From assembly GCA_002179805.1 (NCBI GenBank), contig NAVB01000196.1:1-20603 (forward strand): a DNA stretch of 20,603 nucleotides, in the 5' to 3' direction. The notes beneath the pieces were generated by a model. It was given only the letters and a program-made list of their open reading frames with translations. It was not told the origin of the DNA and searched no databases. Shown piece after piece: positions 18,101 to 20,603 of the stretch. Numbering within the stretch: the stretch's first letter is position 1; every line of letters begins with the position of its first letter. The stretch is from Acanthamoeba lenticulata. Lineage: Eukaryota > Discosea > Longamoebia > Acanthamoebidae. The position numbers were made by a program, and so were the translations under genes.

Positions 18101-20558
18101 ACGAGGCCGCCTGCAAGGAGGTGGCGCTCGAGCTGCTGCAGGAGGAGGCCAAGCAGGCCGAGCAGCTGCAGCGGGACACCCTCAAGAAGAAGGGCAAGAA
18201 GGGCACCAACATCCTGCGCTCCTCCGCCACCCCGGCCCCGGACGAGGCCCCCACCGACGAGGACTACATGTCCAAGTACGACCTTGGCCTCCCCCCCCCG
18301 ATCTCCTCTCTCTTTCTCTCTCTCGCCTCGCCCCGCGCGCGGTGACGCGTATCTGACGCGATGCTGGACATTTACTGGGATGGTTTTTGGGGGGGGGGGG
18401 AATCGCGACAGGCAGCAGAGCTCGGTGTATGGATGCGTGTGGAAGATGATCCTCTCCCTCGCGGCGGATCCCTTCCCCGAGCTGGCCTCCATGGCGAGGC
18501 ACATCGTGTCGCACATCCACCGGCAGCTCCAAACCGGTGCGTCAGTTCTACTTTTTTTTTTAACCCAGATAATAGCAATAATAATAATAATCTTGATTAA
18601 AGAAAAGGAATGGATCCTTCAAAGGCGCACATGGCGGGCTCCTTCCCTCCTCCAATGTGGGGCTGACCCGGTGCCAATAAATTTACAACGCAGACATCTC
18701 GGTGTCCGCGGTGCCGAGCCCTCGGACGCCCGTCCACCACCTCCTGCGGCGGTACGCCGAGAGCCCGTCCCAGATCCTCGGTACTCCCCGCCCGCCCGCC
18801 CGCTCCATCTCTTGAGCCTGCGCTACCTTATGGGGGGGGAGGCCAAGGTGTGTTGTGTGGCGGCACAGCCGAGGTTGCTCACGGCTGCGGGGTGCCGCGG
18901 GGTGGCGGGGGTTTCACCGATCAGGCCGGTCGCCCATAGGATCACGCCGGACGGGAGGCAGCGGCGCAGGAGCAGCAGCAGGAGGAGCGATAGGGCAGGC
19001 CGGCATGATGACGATGTCCGGCCAGACGCCAATCGTGTCGGACCGGAGCCTCGGGCTGCGCAAGACCCTCTCCGTGGAGGACCTCGCCTCCATGGGGCCC
19101 TCCACCCCGGCCTCGGCCGAGCCCACGGCCGCGTCGCTTCCCGCGCTCAACTCTATCGGTGCGCGCGCCTGGCGTGATTGCAGCCCGTTTGTTGCGCTTT
19201 TTCTCTTTTTTTTTGTGTGTGTGTGTGTGTGTGCTGATGTTCTCTTGGTTCCCCCCTCCCCTCCCCTCCCCTCCTCCCTTGTTTTGATCGGGGGGAGAGC
19301 AGAGCTGCAATCGCAGTTCTACGAGTGGTCGTGCGAGCACTTCTCGCGGCCTATGACCAAGGACACCGACGACCCCTCGAGCCCCACCAACGCCGTTCGG
19401 CAGTGGCGGCACCGGAAGCACCACGCCTCCCTCGCTGAAGCGCGCTCCACGCGCGACAGTACGCCCTCACGGCCCTCCCCGCCCACCACCATCTCGCCAT
19501 AAAAACTAAAAACTAAAAACAAAACAAAAAACAAAAAAAAAACAAAAAAAAACAGAGCGGCTGAAGCTGGACGAGCAGATCGCAATTTTGGACAACGAGA
19601 CGGAGATGGCGTCGCTGCTGCTGTTCCATCCGCTGGACCCGCTGCTCGTCGCGACGGACAACAAGGACACGGTCAAGGTGTGGAACTGGGTGGAGAGCCG
19701 CGCCGAGTCGGCCTTTAGCAACGGGAACCTGCCGGGGACGCGCATCTCGGCCATCGCCCTCATCAACCCCTACGACGACTCCCTCCTCTTGACCGGCACC
19801 AACAACGGCGTCATCCGCGTCTGGAAGAACTACGCCGACCGCGAGGAGGGGCCCCCTCAGGTGCGCCCCTCCCTCCTCATCATCACCATCATCACCATCA
19901 TCACCATCATCACCATCATCACCATCATCACCATCATCATCACCATCATCACCATCATCACCATCAGCAATCACGATGATGACGGTTTTATTTGGTTGGG
20001 GTCGAGCAGATGATCACGTCGTGGACGGCCCTCCCGGACATGGCGCCGCGGGACGGGCCCGGCATGGTGCTCGACTGGCAGCAGCAGACTGGCATGCTCA
20101 TGACCTCGGGCGACGTGGGCATCATCCGCGTGTGGAACATGGAGCGGGAGCTCGCCATCCAGGTCTGCTGTCTCCTCTTTCTTATCTCTCTCTCTCTCTC
20201 TCTCAGCGCGCAGCTGAATAACCGACGGCGACGGGTCAATGATGATGATGATGGTGCTGACGCTGATGATGATCAATGTCGACGGCATTAGGACATGGCC
20301 ACGGGCTCGGACTTCTGCGTGACGTCGCTGGTCTCGCAGACGGGCGCGGCGCCGGTGCTGGTGGCCGGATGCGGGGACGGAGCCATCCGCCTGTTTGACT
20401 GCCGCGTGCCCACGCGCTACAGCCCCGTGGTCGTGTTCCAGGAGCACAAGGACTGGGTGGTCAACATCGGCATCACCGCCCACGACCACCAGATCGTGTC
20501 GGGCTCCCTCACTGGCGAGGTCAAGTTCTGGGACGCCCGCAAGTCCGTCTCCTACCGG
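15193..20558 (+). CDS. RPTOR: Raptor (KOG1/RPTOR), mTORC1 scaffold, 3' end outside window
   Basis: Raptor binds TOR kinase and presents substrates to it. Proposed exons: 15193-15204, 15300-15476, 15587-15689, 15822-15904, 15985-16356, 16481-16662, 16755-17456, 17604-17805, 17926-18275, 18412-18536, 18694-18780, 18994-19158, 19303-19458, 19556-19860, 20010-20162, 20292-20558, giving 1147 codons in view; an intron is open at the right edge. The N-terminal caspase-like domain shows [37 protein letters not shown] (His162) and VFDCSAAG (Cys205). HEAT/armadillo repeats span about 420-770, with [20 protein letters not shown] just before and [26 protein letters not shown] and SPMVRKEL as family signatures. 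WD40 repeats begin near residue 920 (VKVWNW, IRVWKN, IRVWNM, VKFWDAR). The weakest calls are the short first exon, the 17806 GC donor and the acceptor at 18993, which could also be at 18969 or 18972. Confidence 0.95.
15690..15821 (+). other. Raptor intron 3, in-frame and stop-free, with (GT)8
   Basis: The 132-base intron interrupts the motif [13 protein letters not shown], which in the family reads CARLECW then DP with no insert. Its length is a multiple of three and it has no stop in the reading frame, so retention would add 44 residues. It holds (GT)8 at 15759-15774. Donor GGTATGT, acceptor TGCAG. Confidence 0.75.
16441..16454 (+). repeat. (GT)7 microsatellite in Raptor intron 5
   Basis: Dinucleotide run inside the intron at 16357-16480, one of several simple repeats that occur only in the introns of this gene. 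Confidence 0.85.
17806..17925 (+). other. Probable GC-AG intron in Raptor
   Basis: Removing these 120 bases joins DPAPE to [12 protein letters not shown], the continuous helical repeat found in Raptor from animals. No GT lies near the required donor; the intron would start GCACGA and end TGCAG. The donor equals the local GTACGA type with a T to C change. The insert is a multiple of three and lacks stops, so an unspliced reading of 40 extra residues is also possible. Confidence 0.65.
18389..18400 (+). repeat. Run of 12 G in Raptor intron 9
   Basis: A homopolymer within the intron at 18276-18411. Its exact length is liable to sequencing error but does not affect the coding frame. Confidence 0.8.
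19215..19232 (+). repeat. (GT)9 microsatellite in Raptor intron 12
   Basis: The run lies within the 144-base intron 19159-19302, followed by a C/T-rich tract. This intron too is a multiple of three and stop-free in the reading frame. Confidence 0.85.
19878..19964 (+). repeat. Nine-base tandem repeat (CATCATCAC)n in Raptor intron 14
   Basis: About nine to ten copies of CATCATCAC, one with an extra CAT, fill most of the intron at 19861-20009. The repeat is near-perfect, which suggests recent expansion and possible length variation between strains. It lies between two exons that encode adjacent WD40 blades. Confidence 0.9.
20185..20204 (+). repeat. (TC)10 microsatellite in Raptor intron 15
   Basis: Dinucleotide run near the 5' end of the intron at 20163-20291; a GAT-rich stretch follows in the same intron. 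Confidence 0.85.
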
Positions 20559-20603
20559 GTACCACCCTCCCCCCCCCGCCCCCTTCTCAACGAGAAAGAC
20601 GTG

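Noticed and set aside
16468..18516. A 682-codon minus-strand open frame across Raptor
   Set aside because: It runs through both exons and introns of Raptor and has no recognisable motif. Stop codons are rare opposite high-GC3 exons, so its length is not evidence of a gene.
1..20603. Mobile element, virus-derived or bacterial defence system
   Set aside because: No transposase, integrase, capsid or defence-type protein, no long terminal or target-site repeats, and no CRISPR-like array were seen. The direct repeats present are intronic microsatellites.

Overview
This is nuclear DNA from a GC-rich, intron-dense protist, most likely Acanthamoeba castellanii or a close relative. The evidence is very high GC at third codon positions, many short spliceosomal introns (about 60 to 210 nt), a preference for 5' splice sites of the form GTRCGY, and the gene mix: a fungal-type Zn2Cys6 regulator next to animal-like genes for ADP-dependent glucokinase, LMBRD1, FUT8 and Raptor. 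The organism is inferred from these traits, because no database search was possible. There is no sign of bacterial genes, operons, mobile elements, CRISPR arrays, rRNA or tRNA.

Layout. (1) 1-3324, minus strand: a large, mostly disordered SAM-domain protein whose 3' end lies outside the window. (2) 3660-5321, plus: a Zn2Cys6 plus PAS transcription factor in two exons, head to head with gene 1. (3) 5480-7477, plus: ADP-dependent glucokinase with an N-terminal membrane anchor, seven exons. (4) 7579-9507, plus: nine-span LMBD1/LMBRD1 lysosomal membrane protein, six exons. (5) 9718-10154 or 10244, minus: RNA polymerase shared subunit RPB6, three exons, tail to tail with gene 4. (6) 10281-12563, plus: FUT8-type alpha-1,6-fucosyltransferase, nine exons, head to head with RPB6 across a very short shared promoter. 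(7) 13167-14582, plus: an intronless probable transcription factor, perhaps CudA/STAT-like. (8) 15193 to past the right edge, plus: Raptor, the mTORC1 scaffold, sixteen exons in view covering the caspase-like N-terminus, the HEAT/armadillo core and part of the WD40 propeller.

The genes do not form one pathway. They are eukaryotic housekeeping and regulatory genes: polymerase, glycolysis, ER/Golgi glycosylation, lysosomal cobalamin transport and TOR signalling, with two or three lineage-specific regulators. Exon boundaries were set by hand so that reading phase and family motifs both agree at each junction. Most are well constrained; weaker ones are marked. I found no convincing new multi-gene system. 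The points most worth a second look are the unusual 5' splice-site pattern, a probable GC-AG intron in Raptor, an apparent pair of compensating frameshifts in the glucokinase gene, the ultra-compact RPB6/FUT8 promoter with an optional RPB6 N-terminal extension, and the two lineage-specific regulators.
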